The translations under genes and the position numbers were made by a program. Source: Rosa chinensis (Eukaryota; Streptophyta; Magnoliopsida; Rosales; Rosaceae). From it: 64,000 nucleotides of DNA. The stretch covers positions 14,941,001-15,005,000 of the forward strand of contig NC_037094.1 of NCBI RefSeq assembly GCF_002994745.2. The letters are read 5' to 3'. The notes beneath the pieces were generated by a model. The model was not told the origin of the DNA and ran no database searches. It worked only from the letters and a program-made list of their open reading frames with translations. This document shows, one piece after another, positions 35,620 to 45,859 of the stretch. How positions within the stretch are numbered: the stretch's first letter is position 1; each line of letters opens with the position of its first letter.

Positions 35620-35937
35620 TTATTTATCAAAAACATCCTCACTCTTATAAGACGAAATACCCAAAACACCCACCAGTTGGAATTTTAGCTCACCCAAAAC
35701 TCCTTTACCAGTTCCACCCCTTATTTTTTTCCGCATGAAATGCTTATATTCAGACCTCCATAGCTCCATATTTAGTAAGTGGACAGCAGCTTCCATGAGT
35801 CTATCCCTCATGAGTTGTCTAGTGAATTTGTGTTTGTTTAACCTGGGCCAATTACAATATACATGAGTCATGAATCTTCCAAGAGCCAGAGGATGGATTG
35901 AAATTTCATTCAAAACTGCACTCCTGGAAGCCACCAT
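35620..35937 (-). CDS. Unrecognised 105-residue open frame
   Basis: The minus-strand frame opens MVASRSAVLNEISIHPLALG and contains RLNKHKFTRQLMRDRLMEAA and MELWRSEYKHFMRKK. Its amino-acid composition is protein-like (mixed charged and aromatic residues) and is not low-complexity. I see no motif, signal peptide or family. It may be a transposon or gene fragment. The adjacent MITE begins about 150 bases away. Confidence 0.3.
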   Translation of the reverse strand: MVASRSAVLNEISIHPLALGRFMTHVYCNWPRLNKHKFTRQLMRDRLMEAAVHLLNMELWRSEYKHFMRKKIRGGTGKGVLGELKFQLVGVLGISSYKSEDVFDK

Positions 35938-36088
35938 CTTTGATTCAATATTTCAAGTTTTCAACTCTGAAAAAGTTTGAAGATTCACCAATTCCTAAAC
36001 TTCTTTGAAAATCCATAACCCAAAAAGATAGGTTTCTTGATTTCAACGAAGAGAAAGAGTTTCTACTACAGAATTTAATCACCCTAAA

Positions 36089-36704
36089 GGTCACGTTTGG
36101 TTCGCGGAAATGAAGCATCAGGAAAGAAAATTTGTTCCTTTCCTGCGTTTGGGATGCAAAAGGAAAGGAAATCGTCTTCTGAAGGAAATGAAAATAAGGG
36201 GAAAAGTGGTTCCTTCCAAATCTCAAATGAATCATTTTCCCCCTTCTTTTCTCGCATTTATTACTCACAACATATTATTTTATTACATTAGAGCAACTCC
36301 AACAACTTCCCCATATTTTGATTTTTCTCTACTTTAGGGAAAAATTAGTCTTTTTTGCTCCAACAGATTCCCTATAACTATCCCTATTTTAGGGAGAGTA
36401 AGGAAAGAGAAAATAAAACTCCCTATATTTACAGCAATCTCTAAAATTTTAAGCAAGAATATGAAGATTTTAAAGATTGCTGTAAAATAAATAATCTGTT
36501 GGAGTTGGAGAAAAAAAGATGCTAAAGTTTTGAATTTTGCTTCCTTATTATATGGAAATTATAAGGAAGCGGTTGGAGTTGCTCTTATTTACAACTTTCC
36601 TGATAACTTTCTTTACATTACCAAACATCGGAATAGAAAGTTTCTCTTCCCATAGAAAAGGTAAAGAAATTACTTTCATTTCGGAATAGAGGTCAAAGGA
36701 AATT
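36089..36704. mobile_element. Tourist-like MITE related to 11706-12048, interrupted
   Basis: The left end GGTCACGTTTGGTTCGCGGA and the body (GAAGCATCAGGAAAG, CGCATTTATTACTCACAACA) match the reverse complement of the MITE at 11706-12048. The right part (CATTACCAAACATCGGAATAGAAAG) matches its other half. The right terminus is eroded (TTTCGGAATAGAGGTC). The body is split at 36291-36584 by a second MITE. Frames here on both strands are palindrome products. Confidence 0.75.
36291..36584. mobile_element. Second Tourist-like MITE nested in the first
   Basis: The 294-base element starts GAGCAACTCCAACAACTTCC and ends GGAAGCGGTTGGAGTTGCTC. It is flanked by TTA at 36288-36290 and 36585-36587, and the target interrupts the palindromic MITE exactly. 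Inverted ends and the TTA duplication fit PIF/Harbinger. Confidence 0.85.
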
Positions 36705-37033
36705 CAAGGTTCTCTCCTAATCATTATGTTCCTATGCATATATAAATGAATCCCCCAAACTTTTTCAAATTTAAAAAAGATGGAGAAGAATACTAGTGAA
36801 ACAAGAGCCAAGTCTCGTTCCAATTTCATCAATTGAAGACTACTATTAAAGTCTTCTAAAGAAGCTAATAATGTTAATTTGTTATAGCAATTGATCAAGA
36901 CCTAGTACTCTTTCACGTTGACTTCTAGAAAACACACAAAAACTAAAGGAGGTCCACATACTAAATGTGGAGGTCTCGATAGAAGCACCTATAATGCTTA
37001 CGCAAACATAAGTACCAGCTATCATTATTATAT

Positions 37034-39080
37034 GGGAAAAATTCACCAACGGTGTCTGGACACTTAGAGGACTTTCAGAATGATACCTGAACTTACAAAG
37101 TTATCAATGTGATATCTGGACTCATTTTTTCATATCAACGTCGTACCTATGAATAGTTTCCGTCACTGAGCCGTTAAATTTTGTACGTGAGTCACTTAAT
37201 GAAGATAAAAATACCGATTTACTCTCAAAATTTTTTGAAAAAATTCACCAACGGTGTCTGGACACTTAGGGGACTTTCAGAATGATCCCTGAACTTACAA
37301 AGTTATCAATGTGATACCTAGACTCATTTTTTCATATCAACGTCGTACATACGACCAATTTCTGTCACGGATCCGTTAAATTTTGCACTTACGATGCACG
37401 TGAGTCACTTAATGAAGACAAAAATACCGATTTACCCTAAAAAGTTTTTCTTTTTCTTTTTCTTTTCTTTCTTTCTTTCTTTATTCTTCTTCTTCTTCTT
37501 TTTCGGATTCCTTATTCTCTCATTCTCTCCTTGCCAACACCACCGCTTTCGGAGAACCCACCATCGAATATGCAGGAAGAAAAATGGGGGAGAGCCACAA
37601 TAACCTCCACCACTACGCAATGACATCGTCCTCCGCTGCTTCTTGATTGGGTTTGAGGATAAGGATTGCTTCTTCCTCCACCGCTAGCGAAATCGTGGAG
37701 GCTCGAGGCCACATTCTAAGGGCCACCGGCCGGAAGGACTGCCACAGCAAGGTCTGCAGTGCCAAAGGCCCCAGGGACCACCCCGTCCGGCTCGCCGCCC
37801 ACACCACCATTCAATTCTACGACGTGCAAGACCGGTTAGGATACGACCGGCCCAGCATGGCCGTCGATTGGCTCATCAAGAAAGCCAAGACCACAATAGA
37901 CGAGTTGCCGCCGTGGAACCCGAACTCAATTTCTGTTCAGACAAAATCTTCTCCGACGATGTCGATATTCGCCTAGCAGGACACGCAGAACGTGAGCCTC
38001 CATTTCTCGATGGTGGAGGCTCCGAGTTCCTTGTTTGCTAATCGGCGAGGCGCAATGGTGGGCAGCAGCAGAGTGGCGGAGCTGGTGAATCAGAACAGCT
38101 CGAATTTTTTGCAGGTGAGGATGGTATGGAGGCCGAAGTTAATGTTAATCTTTTTCTGCCTACAATTGCCTCTGATCGAAGTTGGGCTAGAGGCCGAAGT
38201 TGTCGGCTAGACAGGTGAAGTTGCAGGTGAGGATGGTGTGGAGGTGGTGTTGCATGTCGGGAACGACGGAGAGGATGGCAGGGTGGGATTGGTGCTGTGA
38301 TTTGAGAGTGGAGGGTTGGCGGGGTTTGTGTTTTTGATCAATGGTGTATAAAAAAGGGTCGGAGGAGAAAACAAGAGTGGTGGTGGCTAAGTCGTCAGCG
38401 GAGGGGATGAACTCAGAGTAAGCGGCGAAGCCTCAATGCAGAATTTCAATTTGCTGTAAGATTTGAAATGGGAGGAACCAGAAGCATTTGCGGTGGTTGA
38501 AGGTGGATTGAGACGCAACAGCGATGTTTGATCGGAGATCGGCGGTGGAAATCGGCTGAGCAAGATGATTTGAATCTTCATGATTCAAATCAGGTGAAGA
38601 AGAAAACAAAAAAGAAGAAGAAGAATAAAGAAAGAAAAAAAAAAGAATAAAGAAAGAAAGAAAGTAAAGAAAAAAAAAACTATTGAGGGTAAATCGATCT
38701 TTTTGTCTTCATCAAGTTACTCACATGCAAAATTTAACGGCTCCGTGACGGAAATTGGTCGTAGGTACGACGTTGATACAAAAAAAATGAGTCTAGGTAT
38801 CACATTGATAACTTTGTAAGTTCAGATATCATTCTGAAAGTCCCATAAGTGTCCAGACACCGTTGGTGAATTTTTTCCTAAAACAAACTGAGGGCAGAAT
38901 ATCTTTTTTGCCCTCATTTTTGGGCTCATGTGCTCACAGTTGGCGGAGACGTGACGGAAGCTCGCCAGAGGTACGACGATAATACGAAAAGTAAAGTCTA
39001 GGTATCACATTGATAACATTCAGAGTTTAGGTATCATTCTGAAAATCACCAAAGTGTCTAACCGTTGGTGAATTTTTCCC
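37034..39080. mobile_element. Pack-MULE with captured TCP-domain fragment
   Basis: The 2047-base element has GGGAAAAATTCACCAACGG inverted ends and a perfect 9-base target duplication TTATTATAT (37025-37033 and 39081-39089), the size expected for Mutator elements. Each arm is compound: two direct copies of an approximately 205-base unit (37034 and about 37240 on the left; about 38686 and 38876, inverted, on the right). Long pyrimidine and purine runs (37443-37505 and 38590-38680) extend the arms. The interior (about 37510-38580) is GC-rich, lacks transposase and includes a recognisable TCP exon. Confidence 0.88.
37647..37976 (+). CDS. Captured TCP transcription-factor fragment (109 residues)
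   Basis: Residues about 28-91 form a CIN-type TCP domain: GRKDCHSKVCSAKGPRD, then RLAAHTTIQFYDVQDRLGYD, then RPSMAVDWLIKKAKTTIDEL, then PPWNP. TCP factors bind DNA as dimers through a non-canonical basic helix-loop-helix. The helix-loop-helix half is well kept. The basic half has changed: the family's RHSKV is CHSKV, and its DRRVRLSAHTAIQF is DHPVRLAAHTTIQF. Three residues before PPWNP are missing. The frame ends at TAG 37974-37976. Its position inside a Pack-MULE, with no flanking TCP exons, shows capture and not a host locus. Whether it is transcribed is unknown. If translated, it could dimerise but bind DNA poorly (inference). Confidence 0.8.
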   Translation: MGLRIRIASSSTASEIVEARGHILRATGRKDCHSKVCSAKGPRDHPVRLAAHTTIQFYDVQDRLGYDRPSMAVDWLIKKAKTTIDELPPWNPNSISVQTKSSPTMSIFA

Positions 39081-39089
39081 TTATTATAT

Positions 39090-39860
39090 TGTAAGATGTA
39101 GCCTTTTAACTTTTGATTACTAATTTAGCTCAATATTAAAATGTAGATATAACATAGAGTAATGATATAAGAATGCAAGTGAAAGACTAACAAGTAACAA
39201 GTCGATAAACGTCTAAAATTACGTTTATGTGATTGTTTTTGCTAGCTAACATTTTTGTTTTTTGATGACCTTGCTGGCTAACATTTGATTAGTCATGGTT
39301 AAGGATCACATCGGCTTGAACATTAGAAATCAACGATCTGGTGGGATTTCTATGCATGATATCTGATGAACAAAATTAGGCTGCACGAAATACCTCTCCA
39401 AGTTCCCTTCTCTCAAAATTTTCTGTATGAATCTGGATCCAGGCAGATCTAAAAAATCAAAAATGAGGTCAGTCCTTTTCAAGGGGGATTAAAATGTTCT
39501 CTAGTGAAGTGATGAAAGAGCATCATCAAATGCCGATCGGTGTTATGAAAAAAGTGTCGGAAGGGTCAAAAGGTCTGTGCAGCCTGCGGGCTCAAGTGTA
39601 ATGGATGAAGGTCTTTTCGTATATTGGGCTTAAGTCTCAGAGTTGGTGATACATGGGAACTGAGGCCCTAAACACATGAAAAGTGCAATCCAACTATTAT
39701 GGAAGAAAGTTTTCTGTCTTCCAAAATTGCATAAAACACGTAGCTAGACTTGCTGTACATGTTGTACAAGCCTATAGATCTGACCGTCTGATTGAAGACC
39801 TTCTCATACTCATGACTCATGACGAGTTCTAGATTAAGTCATGAAATCCTTGGATTAGGT
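39090..39860. other. Intergenic, no gene seen
   Basis: AT-rich sequence with no recognised frame or repeat ends. Confidence 0.4.
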
Positions 39861-41230
39861 TATCGATCTAAAAGTGACATTATAACCCTCCAATTGGATT
39901 TGCTTATATGATTGATGTTTACTCTAAAAATGACATTCTTGTTTACATGTGTGCAAGGATGAGGATTGCAAACACACTTTTATTGGTCAATCTTATTTCG
40001 AAATATTCAATTTGATTCATTTGTATAACACACGAGCTAAGAATCATCCTATTTTTCAAAAAGTTTTAAAATAAAATAAAATTTGAATAAAATACGTCAT
40101 TGCTAAAGTTGGGCTATTGAACGTGTTTTGATTTGTTTTCTATATAGATATTGATGACATATTTTCAAGTCTAATCCTAACATAACGCCTCAATTGGACA
40201 TTCCCTAGACGGTCAATGTCTGCTAGAAGAGATTCTTTTGTACTCGTCCGAGCGAAAATGAGAATGTTATCTGATTCTTAGTGGTCAGTATTATTTTTAG
40301 AGATTCTTATCAAATTATACATTTATTTGCTTAGAATTTCACAATACACGAGATGAGACAACATGCAAACCTAATTTATTAAAAACTAAAACAAAGACAT
40401 AAGAGCCAAAAGCAGGTTTTTTGACGCCGAACTTTTTTGCTATATAGATATTGATGATATCCTCTCAAGTCTAAACCTAACATTATAACGCCTCAACTGA
40501 ACATTCTGTAAATGGTTGATGTCCACTAGAAGATATTATTTTGCACTCGCCAAAGCGAAAATGAGAATGTCAAACTAACTCTTAGTGGTCAATATTATTT
40601 TTAAAAAAATTATTGTTTTATTATGCATTTATTCACTTGATAGAATTTCACAATGCACCGGATGAGACAACATATGAACTCAATTTATTAAAAACTAAAA
40701 TAAAAGACATAAGCGCCAAAAACTAGCTTTTTGACACCAAACTTTCTTGCTATATAGATATTGATGATATCCTTTCAAGTCTAAACCTAACATTATAATG
40801 CCTCAATTGGGTATTCTCTAAACGGTTGACGTCCGATAGAAGAATTTATTTTGCACCTGTTAGTGCGAAAACTAGAATGTCAAACTAACGCTTAGTGGTC
40901 AATATTATTTCAAGAGATTCATGTCTTATTATGCACTCATTCACTTGATAGAATTTCACAATACACGAGATGAGATAATATGCGAATAATAATTTATTAA
41001 AAACTAAAACAAAAAACATAAAGCGCCTCCAAAACATGTTTTTTGACGCTAAATTTTTTTGCTATTTTCTATAGAAATTAATGATATGTTATTTCAAATT
41101 GTATATTCGGACCTCATTGAATGCATCTAATCATGACATTGTAATGCCTCAATAGTAGTCAATGATACTCAAAGAGATTCGCATTTACTCGTTTGCGACA
41201 AGGAAATAAGGAAATATGATGGACATTATC
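39860..41230. repeat. Tandem array of about 300-base units
   Basis: Clear units start at 40140, 40440 and 40750 with CTATATAGATATTGATGA. A diverged one starts near 41062 and a very diverged one lies before 40140. Each carries, in order, AACGCCTCAATTGG-like, GCGAAAATGAGAATGT, CTTAGTGGTCA, TTTCACAATACACGAGATGA and TTTATTAAAAACTAAAAC. Spacing is about 300-312 bases. The array ends about 0.9 kb before the CCT gene. Confidence 0.85.
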
Positions 41231-41269
41231 TTCATTTCATTGCTCATGTTGCTATGCGAAGTTATCATT

Positions 41270-41430
41270 CAGATTTTAAGAATGAATTGATCATTTCTTC
41301 TCAATTGATTACTTCTTAAATCTCATAATAATCCTAAGAATGAATTGATCATTCCTTCCCATGATTGATCGCCTCTTAAATCTCTATCCTAAGAATGAAT
41401 CGATCATTTCTTCCCATTGGTTCCATAATC
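41270..41430. repeat. Short tandem repeats of about 60 bases
   Basis: TAAGAATGAATTGATCATT recurs at about 41278, 41336 and, as AAGAATGAATCGATCATT, at 41391. Each is followed by TTCTTCCCA-like and TCTTAAATCTC-like sequence. Three imperfect units. Confidence 0.75.
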
Positions 41431-41847
41431 ACAGGGCTGAATTTACTCATCAGCGTTTTACCATGGACTTGAATCACTCATGCAATCATATCCATTTTTC
41501 CAACGCTTGGGCACAAATCATGGTTGATTAGCTTATAATTAGTGTATTTTTCAACTAAATTCTGACTTGAGTACCTGGAACAGAGTTTCATGCTATTAGT
41601 GGTTGATTAATATTATTGAAGTACCCTAATCAAATTGACATAGACTTTCCAAAGAAACATTGACATGGACTTTCCAAAGAAGGTCTTATCAAATAAAAAG
41701 GTTAAAAAAAGGCACAAGATTTACAGAACATGGAATATTTTGGCCAAACAATGAACCGTGCAAGAAGCTGGGTGGGTGTTATTCAAATTATTTGTGGAGC
41801 ATTTGCAATATATCAAAATTGAGGGGCAGATGTGCAAAGCACAATGC

Positions 41848-41857
41848 TATATATATA
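41848..41857 (+). promoter_or_regulatory. Probable TATA box of the CCT gene
   Basis: TATATATATA lies 264 bases before the ATG, leaving a leader of about 230 bases that includes a GA run (41922-41933). Confidence 0.45.
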
Positions 41858-42120
41858 GCATGGCAGAACTGCAGAAGTGGACTGGTCTCTTCCTGTGTTG
41901 TTTGAAAATCTCTTCTGTGTGAGAGAGAGAGACGAGAAATGGTTTTCTTTGTCTTGTTGCTCAGTAATTCCAGAGGCCCTGTCTAAATTTGTCAGTGTTC
42001 TTTGTCCGCTTCACAACAGAAGACGCACAAATACAAAAGCAGAACACTTCCTAACTTTCCTGGTCTGTTTCCTTTTGGGGTTCCAATTTCAGATAATAGA
42101 GAAAGCAATTTGGGTCTGCA

Positions 42121-43749
42121 ATGTCTTCTGATCTCTTTGTTGACGATGCCTCCTTATACCGCCATTCCTATGAAACAGACCTCTTGTCTGACCCCTTCTC
42201 TCCTTTCTCAGACTCAGCTCTTGACCTCCTTCAAGCAATCTCTGACCACCGAAACGTACAAAACCCAGTTGAGGATCAGTCTCATTCTTTTGAGCAAAGC
42301 TCCCCAAATCCTGTTTCTTCTTCACCCCCAAGTTATCAATCGGGAAGTTTGAGCCATTACCAAGCAACCCATCTGGGCCCTCTTGAAAATGGTCCCAGTT
42401 TGGGAGATGCCTTGGGAAATTTCTCAGCTTTGGACATTTTAGGGGAGGTGAAAACTGAGCAATGTCATGTGGGTTTTGACCAGAATGCTCATAATTACAA
42501 CACCCAACACGCTTTTTCTCCTCACAGTTACAGTGGTGGTGCTGAAAATGTGGCCAAATTTATGCAGAGGAGCTATAGCAGCAACTCCTTTGACGGAAAG
42601 CCTGGCTTTGTTTTCCAACCTCGCTTCGATTCTCACATGGAATCCCCAAAATTTCAGAACCAAGCAGCCTCCTTGAGCTCACCTGAGAGCAGCTACTTGA
42701 CAAGTCAAATGAGAAGGGTTTCCAGCACTGGAGATTTACAAGTCAGTCTCACAATTCACAATTTTACTTCACTCCTCTGTGTTTGCTCTGTTTCGTTTCA
42801 CCAAATACTAACAACATCCACTGTTTCTGCTCTGTTTCGTTTTTCAGAATTTCAAAACTGCTCGTAATCCTCGAGAGAGCTCGGCCATGGAGGAAGCTGG
42901 GAGCTTCAAGATGGGGAAGTACAGTGCAGAGGAGAGAAAAGAGAGGATTTCAAAGTACAGAGCTAAGAGATCACAGAGAAACTTCAACAAGACTATCAAG
43001 GTATGCTTTTTTTCCAAGAACTGATTTTTCCTCAGTAACCAAAAACACCATTTTTTTTTTTCATCATAGTTTTATTACGTGTTGGATTCTGAAAGTGGGT
43101 GATTTTTTTCTGTATACTTGGATAGTATGCATGCCGAAAGACACTAGCAGACAACCGTCCACGCATACGTGGAAGATTTGCACGAAATGATGAAACTGGT
43201 GATCTCACCAAACCTGCATGTTCAACCAGAGAAGAGGACGAAGATGATCTCTGGGTAATTTAATTTGGCTTCTCCACATTTCAGTATTCTCTCACGTTTC
43301 ATCAACCTTATAATGTAACGTACGAAACGGTTATGTTGCAAAACTCTCAATTTGACTTGACCAGAATACACATGATAATTAATTTAGATTGACGGTTTCA
43401 TAACATAATATATTGGACTGTCGGCTATAAAATATTTCTTTATCAATCTTTTATACTCTATGGTCGACAGTACAATAAATCATCACGTGAACTCTCTAGT
43501 CAAATCAAATTGACAGTTTCACCACATAACATATTGCACTGTCGGCCATATAGTATTTCTTCATCAATCCCATATAGTATTTCTTCATCAATCTTTTAAA
43601 TTATAGCCTAACTTTTGGTGCGGGTTTTGCAGATTGAAGGGTTGAATGTAGATGAGGAATTAGGGGATAGGACAGTAAGAGGAGGACAGCAGTTTATGAA
43701 CAACAACTTTGCACCCCCGCAGTTCCAGTACTATGGCTATTATCATTGA
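42121..43749 (+). CDS. CCT-motif family protein
   Basis: Four exons, 42121-42741, 42848-43000, 43126-43254 and 43633-43749, give 339 residues; all joins are in frame (0 phase). Residues 1-207 are Ser-rich and acidic, starting MSSDLFVDDASLYRHSYETD. They carry an EVKTEQ run and the Ser-rich SSPESSYLTSQMRRVSSTGD. The CCT motif spans about residues 236-280 across exons 2 and 3: KERISKYRAKRSQRNFNKTI, then KYACRKTLADNRPRIRGRFA. It is basic and keeps the RxxFxKxIxYxxRKxxAxxRxRxxGRF pattern. There are no B-box zinc fingers or response-regulator domain, so it belongs to the CCT-only (CMF-type) group. CCT motifs act in nuclear localisation and in NF-Y/DNA association. Exon 4 ends FQYYGYYH. Neighbours suggest orthology to the Arabidopsis gene between PLAC8 and XPB1 (At5g41380, from memory). 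Confidence 0.92.
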
Positions 43750-43899
43750 GCAATTACTAGAAAAGCTTTTCCAGAAAGGATGAGCTTCCTTTTAGGATAG
43801 TATTATTAGTTCCGGAGCACAACATGACTAAGAAGCCTTTCTGGGTAAAGCAGAGAGATTCAAAGGGTTTCCTTTTGTTTTCCTTTTATGTTTAATGAA

Positions 43900-45115
43900 A
43901 TAAGGCACCTACTGTTGAGATTAAAGTTACAGTAGGGTAGTTCAGTAGTTGTAGCTGGTAGAAGTTAGTCACTAATAGGGTTTCTCTTAACTAGTTCTGA
44001 CCTCCTCTGTATATGTAGTCAATAATAAGAAAATGTTATATTCAAAAATCAAGATGGTTGTTCTTCAAGTTGCTATCATACAGTCATATGTATGAACAAT
44101 CAAAGCAGATCAGCAATTATTTTAGCTCCGCGAAAAATATAAGGCAATTCTATTTGTGATTTGACGTTGTCCTCGAGTGCTCATAATCTATTACTCAATC
44201 ATTCAAATGAGTACTCATTTCTTTCCCCATACCATTTTTGGCATGTTTTTTTTTTTTTTTTTTTTTTTGGTGGAGACAATTTTTATGAATCTTATAATCC
44301 AAATTACCCTAAAGTTCCCACTAATCGGCTAGGATTTCACTGTTTGAGACCACATGGCATAGATGCCTTTCGCCTTTATCCTCAAGAAATTGTCTAAAAC
44401 AGTCGAGGAAAAGGAGTCTAAATAGCTCTAAAGGTGAAATTTTTTTTTTTTTCCTTTTCATATTCCAGTTCAATTTTACCGGCAGATCTAACAAATTGCT
44501 CTTCTGTAGAAGATCAGCTCCAGTTCTGCAGCGATTCGTAGCCATGAAATTGATCCTCTCAAGTTTGAACCAATATTGTATATCAAACTCAACATGTTTC
44601 AATAAAACATAGTGGACTTCTAGTTCATGTTTACATTAAACCCTAAAAGGCTATTCCTTTATAAAGTGGCTTTTAGTAATATTCTGTAAATGCTATATGA
44701 CTTAATTTGATTGCATGTTGGAAGCAATAGGTTTCTGTTTCCTAACTTAGGTTGATAATTATCAACTTGGTCCATATATAACGAATAAGAAAGATGCCTA
44801 TATATATTCACTTTCATAATGTTCTTAACCCCCACATGCCAATTTACAATTGTCTTTCTGTTGGTAGACTAGTAGAGCACATAATAACCTCGAAGAAATA
44901 TATAGTAGCCCACCTCAAATGGTCAAATTTTGCACTTGATGTTGCACTGAGTTAATGGTAAAGTTGGATTTTTTATTATTAATTTACCTCTTTCGGCCGC
45001 CGATAGGATCTTACGGACAACAACATACTATCAGATAAAAATATTTAAATTTTTTATTTATCTCTCTAAAAGTGATATTTAAATGTGAAATTTATGAGTC
45101 TTATACAGTTATATA
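43900..45115. other. 3' flank of the CCT gene and intergenic sequence
   Basis: AATGAAATAAGG (about 43892) and CAATAATAAGAAAATG (about 44021) are possible polyadenylation signals. T runs at 44246-44268 and 44443-44451 and AT-rich sequence follow. No gene is seen. Confidence 0.4.
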
Positions 45116-45119
45116 CTAT

Positions 45120-45855
45120 ATTAAAAGAGCATTAGCAGACTATATACCTTGGCTCCTCAATTATTTTAGAGTTAGCTTTTTATCTATGTTAGCTGTTGCA
45201 CCAGACTCCTAAGAGTGTGTTTGGATGAGGGAAAAAATGATGGAATTTAATTGAAAGTGAGGATTTCATAATTCCTAAAAGCCAATTCCCTCGCTTGGCA
45301 TTATCAGATTGGAAATTTTAAATTTCTCTATGGAAAAAAACAAAGAAATTTGTTATTTAAATTACTCACTTCAATTTCCACCAAAATATGTGTCATTTAC
45401 GAATTCTTTGCAGTATTCAATTTTTATTTCTAAAACAAGATTTTTTTTCTATTTTATCTTTTTATTTGTTTTAAACTTTCTTAATTTATTACACATTTCA
45501 AATTCTAAATAGATGCAACCAAACAATAGAAATTGCAATTAATGGAATTTTAGATTGATGGAGTTAAAGATTCCATCATTTATAAATTCCTACGGATTTT
45601 ATAATTTTCTCATCCAAACGCAGCGTAAGTGTCTCTCCATTATAATTATCAGTTATCTCACTCCTAAATGTAGAGAGCAAGATAAGGCTTTCTATTATTT
45701 TTGTTAATTTAAAATATTTATTTTTTAATTATTTAAATTATATTATTATAAATTCAAAACTAGCTAAATACATAGTCAAAATAACTTTGTAACTACTTTG
45801 GCTAGAATTTGACTTATAAATAACTAACATTGCTAAAAATGCTCTTTAAAAATAT
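45120..45855. mobile_element. MITE-like element with another nested inside
   Basis: The outer inverted ends are AAAGAGCATTAGCA (about 45124) and TGCTAAAAATGCTCTTT (about 45832). Inside, 45212-45628 has ends GTGTTTGGATGAGG and CTCATCCAAACGC with palindromic arms (ATGATGGAATTTAA versus GATTCCATCATTT). Target duplications are unclear, so superfamily is open. The frame at 45309-45512 is not a gene. Confidence 0.55.
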
Positions 45856-45859
45856 TATC

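Noticed and set aside
39860..41230. Regular repeats considered as a CRISPR-like array
   Set aside because: Units are about 300 bases and nearly contiguous in a plant genome, with no short repeat-spacer structure.
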